Source: Eisenbergiella sp963559585
GTDB lineage: Bacteria; Bacillota; Clostridia; Lachnospirales; Lachnospiraceae
Reading direction: 5' to 3'
Assembly: GCA_963559585.1 (NCBI GenBank)
Contig: CAUWLJ010000006.1
Coordinates: 1 to 64,000 of the forward strand
DNA: 64,000 bases
Shown piece after piece: positions 43,905 to 52,337 of this stretch. The notes under the pieces are model-generated. The model made no database searches and was not told the origin of the DNA. It worked only from the letters and a program-made list of their open reading frames with translations. Positions within the stretch are counted from its first letter, which is position 1; the number at the start of each line of letters is the position of its first letter. A program made the translations under genes and the position numbers.

Positions 43905-44441
43905 ATGGCAATCCAATTTATTCCGACGGGCGGAAGGGAATGGCAGGGACGTCCCGTTTTTATGAGCTTTACAGGTGTGATAACGAGTTTGGAGACGACG
44001 TGGGACAACGGAAGGCAGGACGGCTGCGTTCAGATCATGACGGTGGAAAATGAGACGGGGAGCGTGGTGAATTTCTATCTGGAGCCGGACACCTTCGTTG
44101 TGGACTATGTGACCCTCTATGAGACCCTTCCGGTCACCGTATTCTACAACGGAAATGCGGCGGCCCCTCTGATCTATCCGCCCCAGTTTGAGGCGGCGGT
44201 GGTGGCGCCCCAGATGGAGGGACAGTCGGTGTACGTGGGATATTTCAACAATGTGCTTTTAAGCAGTGACCAGGAGCTGAAGCTGAATCTGGCGCCCTCC
44301 ACAGTGGTGGTGACCGCCAACAACCAGACCTTCCAGGGAAGCCCGGGAGGGCATGTACTGGCGGTGCTCTACAGTCAGACAACCAGAAGTATCCCGCCGC
44401 AGACTACGCCGGAGAAGGTGATCGTTTTCTGTGATTCCTGA
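43905..44441 (+). CDS. Conserved hypothetical protein, beta-rich, 178 aa
   Basis: A 178-residue soluble protein with no signal peptide or membrane segment. The composition (many Val, Thr, Tyr, Asn; few Lys) and alternating hydrophobic pattern suggest all-beta structure. The N-terminal half reads 'GVITSLETTW...CVQIMTVENETGSVVNFYLEPDTFVVDYVTLYETLPVTVFYNGNAAAPLIYPPQFEAAVV', which looks like an OB- or barrel-type fold. I do not recognise a named domain but recall similar unnamed proteins in Lachnospiraceae. It lies between terminators and so is transcribed alone. Confidence 0.6.
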   Translation: MAIQFIPTGGREWQGRPVFMSFTGVITSLETTWDNGRQDGCVQIMTVENETGSVVNFYLEPDTFVVDYVTLYETLPVTVFYNGNAAAPLIYPPQFEAAVVAPQMEGQSVYVGYFNNVLLSSDQELKLNLAPSTVVVTANNQTFQGSPGGHVLAVLYSQTTRSIPPQTTPEKVIVFCDS

Positions 44442-44479
44442 ATCCTGTTCATGAGCAGGGCAGGAGACGATAACAGACA

Positions 44480-44505
44480 GGGCGGTTTACGGCCGTCCTT
44501 CTTTT
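44480..44505 (+). terminator. Probable weak terminator
   Basis: GGGCGG at 44480-44485 pairs with CCGTCC at 44493-44498 (one wobble), followed by TTCTTTT. It lies between the hypothetical gene and the converging phosphatase gene. Confidence 0.5.
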
Positions 44506-44533
44506 GAAGCTGTCCGCAAACCGCTGTCTGGCA

Positions 44534-45352
44534 TTACAGCCGGATAAACTGCGGAGTCCTTTTCTCAAAAACGGTATAATACCGGAAGCCGCATTCCGTA
44601 AGGAAAGCCTCCGCCCGGTCGAAGCTTCGGCACAGATCCTGGGGGCGGTGCGCGTCAGAGCCCACAGTGACGATCTCGCCTCCCAGCTGCCGGTAGCGGG
44701 TGAGCACCTCCCGGCAGGGGTGCAGCTCCTTCAGCCCGTAGCCCAGCCCTCCGGTGTTCACCTCCAGGCCGATCCCCGCCTCCAGCAGAAGATCGAGGAT
44801 CCGGTCGAACAGATCCCGGTATTTGTCGTAGGTATAGTCCCGGTCCTGAGTGGGGCCGTAGCGCACCACATAATCCAGGTGGCCGTACACATCAAAATCC
44901 GTGAAGCTTTCCAGATTCTCTATAATGGAAGAAAAATAGGAGCGGTACGCCTCCTCCTCGCTGCGCCCCATCCAGAAGGAGGGATCGTAGGGATCCTGCC
45001 CCCGGCATAAATGGGAGGAGCCGATCACAAAATCGAAATCCCGGGAGGAGATATAAGCCGCCTGACGCTCCGAAAGCTGCGCCTGCAGCCCCAGCTCAAT
45101 GCCGAAAAGCACCTGGATCTGATCCCGGAAGGCGCTCCGGTTTGTCAGAAGGTCATAGAGATAGGCGTCCGTGTTTACCTCAAATATCCCCTCAGGGGTG
45201 GCCTTTGTCACGGGAAAATCAAAATCCATATGCTCCGTGAAGCACATCCGCTCAAGTCCCAGGCTGATTCCCTTACGGATCATGTCCTCCATGAGAGCCT
45301 GGGAATCCCCGGAAAAGGAGGAATGTAAATGATAATCTGCTCTGAGTGCCAT
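44534..45352 (-). CDS. PHP-domain histidinol-phosphatase (HisJ-like)
   Basis: A 272-residue PHP-family phosphoesterase. The metal-binding motif HxH is in 'ADYHLHSSFSGDS' near residue 8, with further ligands in 'CFTEHMDFD', 'GIELG', 'GSSHL', 'GHLDYV' and a final 'GSDAH'. HisJ-type enzymes remove phosphate from histidinol phosphate; the family also includes other phosphoesterases, and no his genes are nearby, so the substrate is uncertain. The start at 45352 has AAAGGAT upstream; the longer frame to 45454 overlaps AT-rich non-coding sequence. Confidence 0.85.
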   Translation of the reverse strand: MALRADYHLHSSFSGDSQALMEDMIRKGISLGLERMCFTEHMDFDFPVTKATPEGIFEVNTDAYLYDLLTNRSAFRDQIQVLFGIELGLQAQLSERQAAYISSRDFDFVIGSSHLCRGQDPYDPSFWMGRSEEEAYRSYFSSIIENLESFTDFDVYGHLDYVVRYGPTQDRDYTYDKYRDLFDRILDLLLEAGIGLEVNTGGLGYGLKELHPCREVLTRYRQLGGEIVTVGSDAHRPQDLCRSFDRAEAFLTECGFRYYTVFEKRTPQFIRL

Positions 45353-45487
45353 AACGTATCCTTTCCGTTTCCCGCCTGTTCCGGCCTGCGGGAACCTTCC
45401 TACAGTATAGCCCATCCCCTGTGAAAAGGCAAAAACTAAATTTTTTGTAAACAATACCCAAATTTCAGGTTTTTTTCATTTTGCGTC

Positions 45488-45516
45488 TTGATATTTTCAG
45501 TGGGATTAGGTAGAAT
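45488..45516 (+). promoter_or_regulatory. Promoter for the glycolytic operon
   Basis: TTGATA at 45488-45493 and TAGAAT at 45511-45516 with a 17-base spacer, about 140 bases before gapA. No CggR regulator gene is adjacent. Confidence 0.65.
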
Positions 45517-45657
45517 AAATGTGCTGATAAAATTTTATCAAGCATTCGGACAGGCAGTCTTTCCCGGCTGTTTCCCGAAGGAGGCCCTGCGCTTTACGCG
45601 GGCCGTTTGTTACGCTTGATAAGATAATAGAAAAAACATTTTTAGGAGGAATTAAAA

Positions 45658-46677
45658 ATGGCAGTAAAAGTAGCAATTAATGGTTTTGGCCGTATTGGAC
45701 GTCTTGCTTTCAGACAGATGTTCGGAGCAGAGGGATTTGAAATCGTTGCTATCAACGATCTTACTTCTCCTGAGATGCTTGCTCACTTACTGAAATACGA
45801 TTCTACCCAGGGCAGATATGAACTGGCTGATAAGGTTTCCTTCGGTGAGGATTCCATCACTGTTGACGGAAAAGAGATCAAGATCTACGCTAAGGCTAAC
45901 GCAGCAGAGCTTCCCTGGGGCGAGATCGGTGTTGACGTAGTTCTGGAGTGCACCGGATTCTACACCTCCAAGGCTAAGGCGCAGGCTCATATCGATGCCG
46001 GCGCTAAGCACGTTATCATTTCCGCACCTGCCGGAAACGATCTTCCTACCATCGTTTACAATGTAAACCATGAGACTCTGAGCAAGGATGACCACATCAT
46101 CTCCGCTGCAAGCTGCACCACCAACTGCCTGGCTCCTATGGCGAAGGCTCTGAACGACGCATTCCCGATCCAGACCGGTATCATGTGCACCATCCACGCT
46201 TACACCGGCGATCAGATGACTCTGGACGGACCTCAGAGAAAGGGCGACAAGAGAAGAAGCCGTGCTGCTGCATGCAACATCGTTCCCAACAGCACCGGCG
46301 CTGCAAAGGCTATCGGCCTTGTTATCCCTGAGCTGAACGGCAAGCTCATCGGAGCTGCCCAGCGTGTTCCTACCCCTACAGGCTCCACCACCATCCTGAC
46401 TGCAGTTGTGAAGGGACAGCCTACCAAGGAAGCTATCAACGAGGCTATGAAGGCTGCTTCCAACGAGTCCTTCGGCTACAATACCGATGAGATCGTATCC
46501 AGCGACATCGTTGGAATGAGATATGGTTCCCTGTTCGATGCTACCCAGACCATGGTTCTGCCCATCGACGAGAACACCGCTGAGGTACAGGTTGTTTCCT
46601 GGTACGACAACGAGAACTCCTATACCAGCCAGATGGTTCGCACCATCAAGCACTTCGGCAAGCTGCTGAACGCTTAA
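45658..46677 (+). CDS. gapA: Glyceraldehyde-3-phosphate dehydrogenase, type I
   Basis: GAPDH oxidises glyceraldehyde 3-phosphate to 1,3-bisphosphoglycerate with NAD. The 339-residue protein has 'INGFGRIGRLAFRQ' for NAD binding and the catalytic Cys153 in 'SAASCTTNCLAP'. Codon choice differs from neighbours (many CTT, GTT, GCT, TCC and uniform preferred codons), as expected for a very highly expressed gene. AGGAGG lies ten bases before the ATG. It starts the gapA-pgk-tpiA order. Confidence 0.98.
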   Translation: MAVKVAINGFGRIGRLAFRQMFGAEGFEIVAINDLTSPEMLAHLLKYDSTQGRYELADKVSFGEDSITVDGKEIKIYAKANAAELPWGEIGVDVVLECTGFYTSKAKAQAHIDAGAKHVIISAPAGNDLPTIVYNVNHETLSKDDHIISAASCTTNCLAPMAKALNDAFPIQTGIMCTIHAYTGDQMTLDGPQRKGDKRRSRAAACNIVPNSTGAAKAIGLVIPELNGKLIGAAQRVPTPTGSTTILTAVVKGQPTKEAINEAMKAASNESFGYNTDEIVSSDIVGMRYGSLFDATQTMVLPIDENTAEVQVVSWYDNENSYTSQMVRTIKHFGKLLNA

Positions 46678-46809
46678 TCAGAGTGAAACGGCTTTTCGGT
46701 AAACCCAGCGTTTCCCGGAAAGCCTGGTCATGCAGAAAAGGCATAGGCTCATAAAGGGTCCGGTCTGATGAGGGCCGGGCTCATTTTTTATAAACAGGAG
46801 GTTTTTCAA

Positions 46810-48018
46810 ATGTCTCTGAATAAGAAATCCGTTGATGACATCAACGTAAAAGGCAAACGCGTCCTTTGCAGATGCGACTTCAATGTACCGTTAAAGGAAG
46901 GGAAGATCACCGACGAGAACCGTCTGTCAGCGGCCCTTCCCACCATCAAGAAGCTGATCGCCGACGGCGGAAAGGTGATTCTGTGCTCCCACCTTGGTAA
47001 GCCCAAGGGAGAGCCCAAGCCTGAGCTGTCTCTGGCTCCCGTGGCAGTGCGCCTGTCCGAGCTTCTGGGCCAGGAGGTAAAGTTTGCCGCTGATCCCGAG
47101 GTGGTAGGCCCCAACGCAAAGGCTGCAGTGGAGGCTATGAAGGACGGAGATGTGATCCTTTTGGAGAACACCCGCTACAGAGTGGAGGAGACCAAGAACG
47201 GAGAGGCTTTCTCCAAAGAGCTGGCTTCCCTCTGCGACGTATTCGTAAACGATGCTTTCGGAACCGCTCACAGAGCGCACTGCTCCAACGTGGGTGTGGC
47301 ACAGCTCGTTGATACCGCTGTGGTTGGATATCTGATGCAGAAGGAAATCGACTTTTTGGGCAATGCGGTTGAGAATCCCGTAAGACCCTTCGTTGCCATC
47401 CTGGGCGGCGCCAAGGTTGCGGACAAGCTGAACGTAATCTCCAACCTGCTTGAGAAGTGCGATACCCTCATTATCGGCGGCGGCATGGCTTTCACCTTCC
47501 TGAAGGCGAAGGGCTATGAGATCGGCGCATCCCTGGTGGACGAGGAGAAGATCGGCTACTGTAAGGAAATGATGGAGAAGGCTGAGAAGCTGGGCAAGAA
47601 CCTTCTGCTTCCCGTTGATGCAGTGGTTGCCAAGTCCTTCCCTAATCCCATCGATGCCCAGATCGAGGTTGAGGTATGTGCGGCAGACGCCATCCCTGCC
47701 GATATGATGGGCCTTGATATTGGACCTAAGAGCGCAGAGGCTTATGCGGACGCTGTGAAGAGCGCCAAGACCGTGGTATGGAACGGGCCCATGGGCGTAT
47801 TCGAGAATCCTGTGCTGGCGCAGGGTACGATTGCGGTTGCCAAGGCTCTGGCTGAGACGGATGCTACCACCATCATCGGCGGCGGAGATTCCGCAGCGGC
47901 TGTAAATCAGCTTGGCTTCGGCGACAAGATGAGCCACATTTCCACTGGCGGCGGCGCTTCCCTTGAGTTCCTGGAGGGCAAGGAGCTTCCCGGCGTGGCA
48001 GCAGCAAACGACAAATAA
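46810..48018 (+). CDS. pgk: Phosphoglycerate kinase
   Basis: Pgk makes ATP from 1,3-bisphosphoglycerate. The 402-residue protein has 'RVLCRCDFNVPLKEG', 'SHLGKPKGE' and the nucleotide-binding 'IIGGGDSAAAVNQLG...ISTGGGASLEFLEG'. ATG 46810 has ACAGGAGG ahead; the longer open frame from 46768 runs through leader sequence and is rejected. It lies 132 bases after gapA, with a weak hairpin in the gap, and 28 bases before tpiA. Confidence 0.98.
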   Translation: MSLNKKSVDDINVKGKRVLCRCDFNVPLKEGKITDENRLSAALPTIKKLIADGGKVILCSHLGKPKGEPKPELSLAPVAVRLSELLGQEVKFAADPEVVGPNAKAAVEAMKDGDVILLENTRYRVEETKNGEAFSKELASLCDVFVNDAFGTAHRAHCSNVGVAQLVDTAVVGYLMQKEIDFLGNAVENPVRPFVAILGGAKVADKLNVISNLLEKCDTLIIGGGMAFTFLKAKGYEIGASLVDEEKIGYCKEMMEKAEKLGKNLLLPVDAVVAKSFPNPIDAQIEVEVCAADAIPADMMGLDIGPKSAEAYADAVKSAKTVVWNGPMGVFENPVLAQGTIAVAKALAETDATTIIGGGDSAAAVNQLGFGDKMSHISTGGGASLEFLEGKELPGVAAANDK

Positions 48019-48046
48019 GACAGCAGGATAGAAGGAGGCCATTCCC

Positions 48047-48796
48047 ATGGCAAGAAAGAAAATTATTGCGGGCAACTGGAAGATGAACATGACTCCCAGC
48101 CAGGCCGTTGAACTGATCAATACCTTAAAGCCCCTTGTGGCTACCGACGAGGCGGACGTGGTTTTCTGCGTACCTGCCATCGATATCATCCCTGCCATCG
48201 AGGCGGCTAAGGGAAGCAACATTGAGATCGGCGCTGAGAATATGTACTTTGAGGAGAAGGGCGCATATACCGGAGAGATCGCGCCCGATATGCTCACGGA
48301 TGTGGGAGTGAAGTATGTGATCATCGGACATTCCGAGAGAAGAGAGTACTTTGCTGAGACGGATGAGACTGTGAATAAGAAGGTTCTCAAGGCTTTCGAG
48401 CACGGCCTTACCCCCATCATCTGCTGTGGCGAGACTCTGACCCAGAGAGAGCAGGGCATCACAATCGACTGGATTCGCCAGCAGATCAAGATTGCATTCC
48501 TGAACGTGACCGCAGAGCAGGCCAAGACCGCTGTGATCGCTTATGAGCCTATCTGGGCTATCGGAACCGGAAAGACCGCTACTACTGAGCAGGCTCAGGA
48601 AGTATGCGCAGCCATCCGTGTGTGCATCGGCGAGATCTACGATCAGGCTACCGCAGAAGCCATCCGTATCCAGTACGGCGGATCTGTGAACGCCGCAACC
48701 GCTCCTGAACTGTTCGTACAGCCCGATATTGACGGCGGACTGGTGGGCGGAGCTGCTCTGAAGCCTGACTTCGGCAAGATTGTAAACTGGAAATAA
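48047..48796 (+). CDS. tpiA: Triosephosphate isomerase
   Basis: TpiA interconverts dihydroxyacetone phosphate and glyceraldehyde 3-phosphate. The 249-residue protein has Lys12 in 'GNWKMN', His95 in 'IIGHSERR' and the catalytic Glu167 in 'AYEPIWAIGTGKTAT', plus the phosphate-binding 'YGGSVN' near the end. It ends the glycolytic operon; the small hairpin repeat copy D begins just five bases past the stop and may act as a transcript end. Confidence 0.98.
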   Translation: MARKKIIAGNWKMNMTPSQAVELINTLKPLVATDEADVVFCVPAIDIIPAIEAAKGSNIEIGAENMYFEEKGAYTGEIAPDMLTDVGVKYVIIGHSERREYFAETDETVNKKVLKAFEHGLTPIICCGETLTQREQGITIDWIRQQIKIAFLNVTAEQAKTAVIAYEPIWAIGTGKTATTEQAQEVCAAIRVCIGEIYDQATAEAIRIQYGGSVNAATAPELFVQPDIDGGLVGGAALKPDFGKIVNWK

Positions 48797-49407
48797 TGAT
48801 GTGACAGTTCAGCCGCATCGACGGATACAGGCAAAAGATGCCTGCCTGGTGTGGCTGAACGGTTACACGTTTTTGTGACGGTTCGGATGTTATGTTTGTT
48901 CCGGCGGAGGCGTTTGGTCTCTGCCGGGACAGCTTTCGAGTGATTTTCTTTTTCTGTACTTTTTCTTGTTTTTCACTTTGGATTTCTATGAAAATTTCAT
49001 TCCTTTGATGAGGGGTTCAGGTATTTTCTTTTCAGGCTTTTGTATATAGCCTTCATTTTTTTCAGGCTGTTTTTATATCTTTATTTGTATCTATTTCTAT
49101 GCGGTTTTCTGTTTGTATTTGAGATTGTTTTTATACGGAATATAGTCTATTTCGTGCGCTTCCTTTATGGGCTTACCACACAGGAGCAGCTGCCGGGAGC
49201 GGCGGAACGGGGCGTGTTTATGCCCTCGTCCAAGGCGGGTGCGTTATGTATCAGGAAACAGCTTTGGTTTTTAGAAGGGAGGAGAGGAAAAACGCCTGCC
49301 CCTCTTGCAAGCAAAGCCTGTTGGTGAGATAATACTCCTGATAGAGAGCCCCGCTAGAGCATGTTTGAACATGCTCTGAGGCAAAATTTCAGAGAATGGA
49401 GATTGAT
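48797..49407. other. Intergenic region after tpiA, T-rich in part
   Basis: No gene is called. Copy D of the dispersed repeat fills 48801-48866. From about 48930 to 49150 the plus strand is very rich in T with many runs of three to seven. A possible promoter (TTGAGA at 49119, TATAGT at 49141, 16-base spacer) precedes a 250-base leader to the hydrolase gene. AGAGCATG...CATGCTCT at about 49355-49376 is a palindrome just before that gene. Confidence 0.45.
48801..48866 (+). repeat. Short dispersed repeat, copy D
   Basis: A 66-base element with ends GTGACAGTTCAGCC and GGCTGAACGGTTAC, the same inverted termini as copies A and B, but with a different short centre holding a GGCA-AAAGA-TGCC hairpin. 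It may fold into one long stem directly behind tpiA. Confidence 0.7.
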
Positions 49408-50220
49408 ATGACAGTAAAGACCGTTGACATTCACACAGATCACACGACAGCAAAGCTTACCACCTATTTTCTGGACAATTCCCCGGAAATGGATGCGGAC
49501 AGGAAGCGTCCGGTGGTGCTGGTATGTCCGGGAGGCGGCTATGCCTTCACCTCAGACCGGGAGGCGGAGCCGGTGGCAATCCGCATGTGCGCCATGGGCT
49601 TTCATGCCTGCGTGCTGCGCTACAGCGTGGAGCCGGAGCGTTTTCCCACCTCCTTGTGGGAGCTGGCTGCCAGCGTGGCATGGCTGAGAGAGCACAGCGA
49701 GGAATACCATATTGATGCAGAACAGATCGTGGTCTGCGGATTTTCCGCCGGAGGCCATCTGGTATGCAGCCTGGGAACCTTCTGGAACAAGGCTTTTTTA
49801 AGGGAAGCGACCGGGCTTGCCGGCGAACAGATGCGGCCTGACCGGCTGATTCTGTGCTATCCGGTGATCACCTCGGGAGAATTTGCCCACAGAGGCTCCT
49901 TTGACAGCGTGCTGGGAGAGCGGGCCCAGGATTCTGAAATGCTGGAACTTCTGTCTTTGGAAAAGCAGGTGACAGGGGACATGCCGCCTGTTTTCCTGTG
50001 GCATACCTTTGCGGATACCTGCGTTCCGGTGGAAAATTCCCTGCTGCTGGCAGACGCCATGCGGAAGGCGGGGGTACCCTTTGAGCTACATATTTTCCCG
50101 GAGGGAGGACATGGACTGAGCCTGGCCAACGAAGAGACGGACTGTGCGGCAGGAGGAACGATTGTGAAGGAATGCGCCGTCTGGCCGGAGCTGGCGGGAG
50201 ACTGGATTCGCAGGAAATAG
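49408..50220 (+). CDS. Alpha/beta hydrolase (BD-FAE/acetyl-esterase type)
   Basis: A 270-residue esterase of the alpha/beta hydrolase fold. The oxyanion-hole motif PGGGY lies at about residues 41-45, the nucleophile is Ser113 in GFSAGG, and the later Asp ('FADTCVP') and His ('EGGHG') complete the triad. The pattern fits the feruloyl or acetyl esterases that act on plant glycans. There is no signal peptide, so it acts in the cytosol, probably on imported, esterified oligosaccharides. ATG 49408 is preferred over 49396 because TGGAG lies seven bases ahead. A beta-lactamase-family gene follows 36 bases later. Confidence 0.85.
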   Translation: MTVKTVDIHTDHTTAKLTTYFLDNSPEMDADRKRPVVLVCPGGGYAFTSDREAEPVAIRMCAMGFHACVLRYSVEPERFPTSLWELAASVAWLREHSEEYHIDAEQIVVCGFSAGGHLVCSLGTFWNKAFLREATGLAGEQMRPDRLILCYPVITSGEFAHRGSFDSVLGERAQDSEMLELLSLEKQVTGDMPPVFLWHTFADTCVPVENSLLLADAMRKAGVPFELHIFPEGGHGLSLANEETDCAAGGTIVKECAVWPELAGDWIRRK

Positions 50221-50256
50221 GGGCAGGAGTAAAATCGTCCCGGCAGGGAGGTAAGG

Positions 50257-51441
50257 ATGAAAATGAAAAAGAAAATAAGGCACAGGCTTCAGGAAATGCT
50301 GGAACAGGCAATAGAAAAAGAAGAACTGGCCGGCGGCTGTCTTCTGGTGCGCAAGGATGGGGAGGAGCTTCTCTATCTGGAGGGAGGGATGGCTGACCGG
50401 GAGGCGGGCAGAACCATCAGCAGGGATCAGATTTACCGGCTCTATTCCATGAGCAAGCCGATAACGGCAGCGGCGGTGATGAAGCTGATGGAGGAGGGGC
50501 TGGTGGATCTGGCGGAGCCCGTGGCCTCTTATATTCCGGCCTTTGAAGGGCAGAAGGTAGAGGAGAAGGGCTGGCTTGTGCCCGCAGCAAGAGGGGTGAC
50601 GGTGAAGGATCTTCTGGACATGACCTCCGGCCTGACCTACGGCGGCGAGCCGGGGCTGGCGGGGGAGTATGCCGCAGGGCTTTTTGCCAGAGTGGGGGAG
50701 CGTCTGCTTTCCGACCATCCCATGACCACGATGGAATTTGCCAGTCAGGCAGGGGAAGGCCCTCTTCTTTTCCAGCCGGGCAGCTCCTGGCGGTACGGTA
50801 CATCGGCGGACGTGCTGGGAGCAGTGGTGGAGGCGGCGTCCGGCATGAGCTTTGGAGAGTATCTGGAAAAGAATATTTTCAAGCCTTTGGGAATGAAGGA
50901 TACGGGTTTCTGGGTACCGGAAAAGAAAGCGGAGCGCCTGGTGAAAGCCTATCAGAGAGCAGAGAACGGAAAGCTGGTTCCCTATCTGGAAAATCATCTG
51001 GGTATCCTGAACGGAATGGACAGAAAACCGGCCTTTGAATCGGGAGGAGCGGGGCTTGTGTCCACAGTGGATGATTACGCCAGATTCGCCCAGATGCTTT
51101 TGAACGAAGGGGAGCTGGAGGGCGTGCGGGTGCTGCACCCGGCGACGGTGCGGTTTATGACGGCAGGAAGCCTGACAGCCTGGCAGGAGCCTGCCTTTGA
51201 ACAGAATTTTGCCAATATGCCTGGCTATACCTATGGAAATCTGATGCGGGTAATGAAGTATCCCGGTCATTCCGCCACATTGAACCGTGCGGGCGAATAC
51301 GGCTGGGACGGCTGGCTTGGCTGTTATTTTGCCAATGATCCGGCAGAGAAAATGACCATGCTTTTCATGATGCAAAAGACGGATTCCGGCCTGACCAGCC
51401 TAGTACGCAGGATGCGCAACCTGATTATGAGTGAAATCTGA
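50257..51441 (+). CDS. Serine hydrolase of the class C beta-lactamase family
   Basis: A 394-residue protein of the beta-lactamase class C / EstB-type esterase family. The S-x-x-K motif is 'SMSKP' at about residues 65-69, the second motif is 'WRYGTSADVLG' (Tyr with a Gly-Thr instead of the usual Ser-Asn), and the third is the 'GWDGW' region near the C terminus. There is no signal peptide, which argues against a role in drug resistance and for a cytosolic esterase. It follows the other hydrolase by 36 bases, so both may process the same class of substrates. It ends inside a CTGACAAA palindrome. Confidence 0.85.
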   Translation: MKMKKKIRHRLQEMLEQAIEKEELAGGCLLVRKDGEELLYLEGGMADREAGRTISRDQIYRLYSMSKPITAAAVMKLMEEGLVDLAEPVASYIPAFEGQKVEEKGWLVPAARGVTVKDLLDMTSGLTYGGEPGLAGEYAAGLFARVGERLLSDHPMTTMEFASQAGEGPLLFQPGSSWRYGTSADVLGAVVEAASGMSFGEYLEKNIFKPLGMKDTGFWVPEKKAERLVKAYQRAENGKLVPYLENHLGILNGMDRKPAFESGGAGLVSTVDDYARFAQMLLNEGELEGVRVLHPATVRFMTAGSLTAWQEPAFEQNFANMPGYTYGNLMRVMKYPGHSATLNRAGEYGWDGWLGCYFANDPAEKMTMLFMMQKTDSGLTSLVRRMRNLIMSEI

Positions 51442-51454
51442 CAAAATTTGTCAG
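51438..51454. terminator. Short palindrome at the end of the serine hydrolase gene
   Basis: CTGACAAA-A-TTTGTCAG is a perfect palindrome overlapping the stop codon. No T run follows, so it is more likely a regulatory site or weak terminator. Confidence 0.35.
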
Positions 51455-51489
51455 AATATACGAAAAATATGCGGCAACAGAAGGTATAC

Positions 51490-51518
51490 TTGTACAGATT
51501 ATCCTCATATGATATAAT
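51490..51518 (+). promoter_or_regulatory. Promoter for the HPr-like gene
   Basis: TTGTAC at 51490-51495 and TATAAT at 51513-51518 with a 17-base spacer. The leader of about 200 bases is GC-rich. Confidence 0.7.
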
Positions 51519-51728
51519 GAATGTGAAAAATGGACGTGTCCGATAGACCTTTTAACAGAGGCCCCCGCCGGGAGGAAAACCCAGACGCGCCCGGTAATGC
51601 GGAGTCTGGGCGGAAGAAAACAGGAGGCGAGGTCCGGGCGGAGGCCGGGCGGGAAAGCCGGGAGGCGGAGCGGGAAGGCCGCCTGTTCCGGCTCGTTGCG
51701 CACGAAGGAGGCGCAGAAGGGAGCATAT

Positions 51729-51986
51729 ATGAGAGAGTTTGAGCACATAGTTAAATCTTCTGTGGGACTGCATCCGCGCGTGGCGGGAATGATGATGAAC
51801 CTGGTGAGGGATTTTGACAGCGATGTGATCCTCATGAACGGGGAAAAGGGCGGAAATCTCCAGAAGCTTCTGGGCATTCTGCACCTGAACATCCGGTGCG
51901 GGGACAGGCTGATGTTCCGGATTTCCGGTAAGGATGAGGAGATCGCCTATCAGGAACTGCATGATTTTGTGGAGAACTATCTGTAG
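51729..51986 (+). CDS. HPr-like phosphocarrier protein lacking Ser46
   Basis: An 85-residue protein with the HPr fold. It aligns without gaps to Bacillus HPr over the key region: His15 and Arg17 are present (GLHPR instead of GLHAR), but position 46, the regulatory serine phosphorylated by HPr kinase, is Lys in 'NLQKLLGILHLNI'. Such a protein could still pass phosphate from enzyme I but could not act in CcpA-type carbon catabolite control. No PTS permease or enzyme I gene is nearby. AGGGAG lies six bases before the ATG. A terminator follows. Confidence 0.8.
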   Translation: MREFEHIVKSSVGLHPRVAGMMMNLVRDFDSDVILMNGEKGGNLQKLLGILHLNIRCGDRLMFRISGKDEEIAYQELHDFVENYL

Positions 51987-52337
51987 GCGGACGCTGCTCT
52001 GGGAAGCGGAGCCTGGGTGGTATGGAGAGGGAGAAGGCGCTGCAGCGAACAGCAGCCTTGAGGTAAGAGGGAAACAGCGGATCAGGTCGAGTGATGCGCT
52101 GTTTTTTCTATCCATCTGTCCATAAGACAGTTTCTCTTCCCTGACAGCGTCGGCAGCTTTCCTTTCAACTATGAAAAAAGTATAAACAGGAACAAAATGG
52201 CTCCAAAATGTTGTATAACATATAGTAGATGGAATGAGAGCAGCCCACAGGAACGGCAGCCCGCAGTCGGGAGGGGGGCGGAAGGGCAGCCGTTGGCCCG
52301 GGCGGGAGAGCCGGCGAGGGCCGGTATGGAGGAGAGC
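51987..52337. other. Intergenic region before the MMPL transporter
   Basis: Contains the HPr gene terminator and, at 52208-52221, ATGTT-GTAT-AACAT, an inverted repeat that could bind a TetR-type regulator. No regulator gene is adjacent and no strong promoter was identified. Frames starting upstream of 52338 run through leader sequence. Confidence 0.4.
52072..52107 (+). terminator. Terminator after the HPr-like gene
   Basis: AAACAGCG at 52072-52079 pairs with CGCTGTTT at 52097-52104, and the T run extends to 52107. Confidence 0.7.

Noticed and set aside
46759..46790. CCGGTC/GGGCCGG hairpin followed by T between gapA and pgk, considered as a terminator
   Set aside because: Only six pairs with a wobble, and a gap before the T run; pgk has no other visible promoter, so full termination here is unlikely.
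46927..48525. A 532-codon frame antisense to pgk and tpiA
   Set aside because: Long only because of the strong codon bias of the glycolytic genes; not a real gene.
49040..49327. A 95-codon Phe/Leu/Tyr-rich frame that looks like a small membrane protein
   Set aside because: It comes from the T-rich stretch, has no ribosome site, and changes to non-membrane random sequence halfway.
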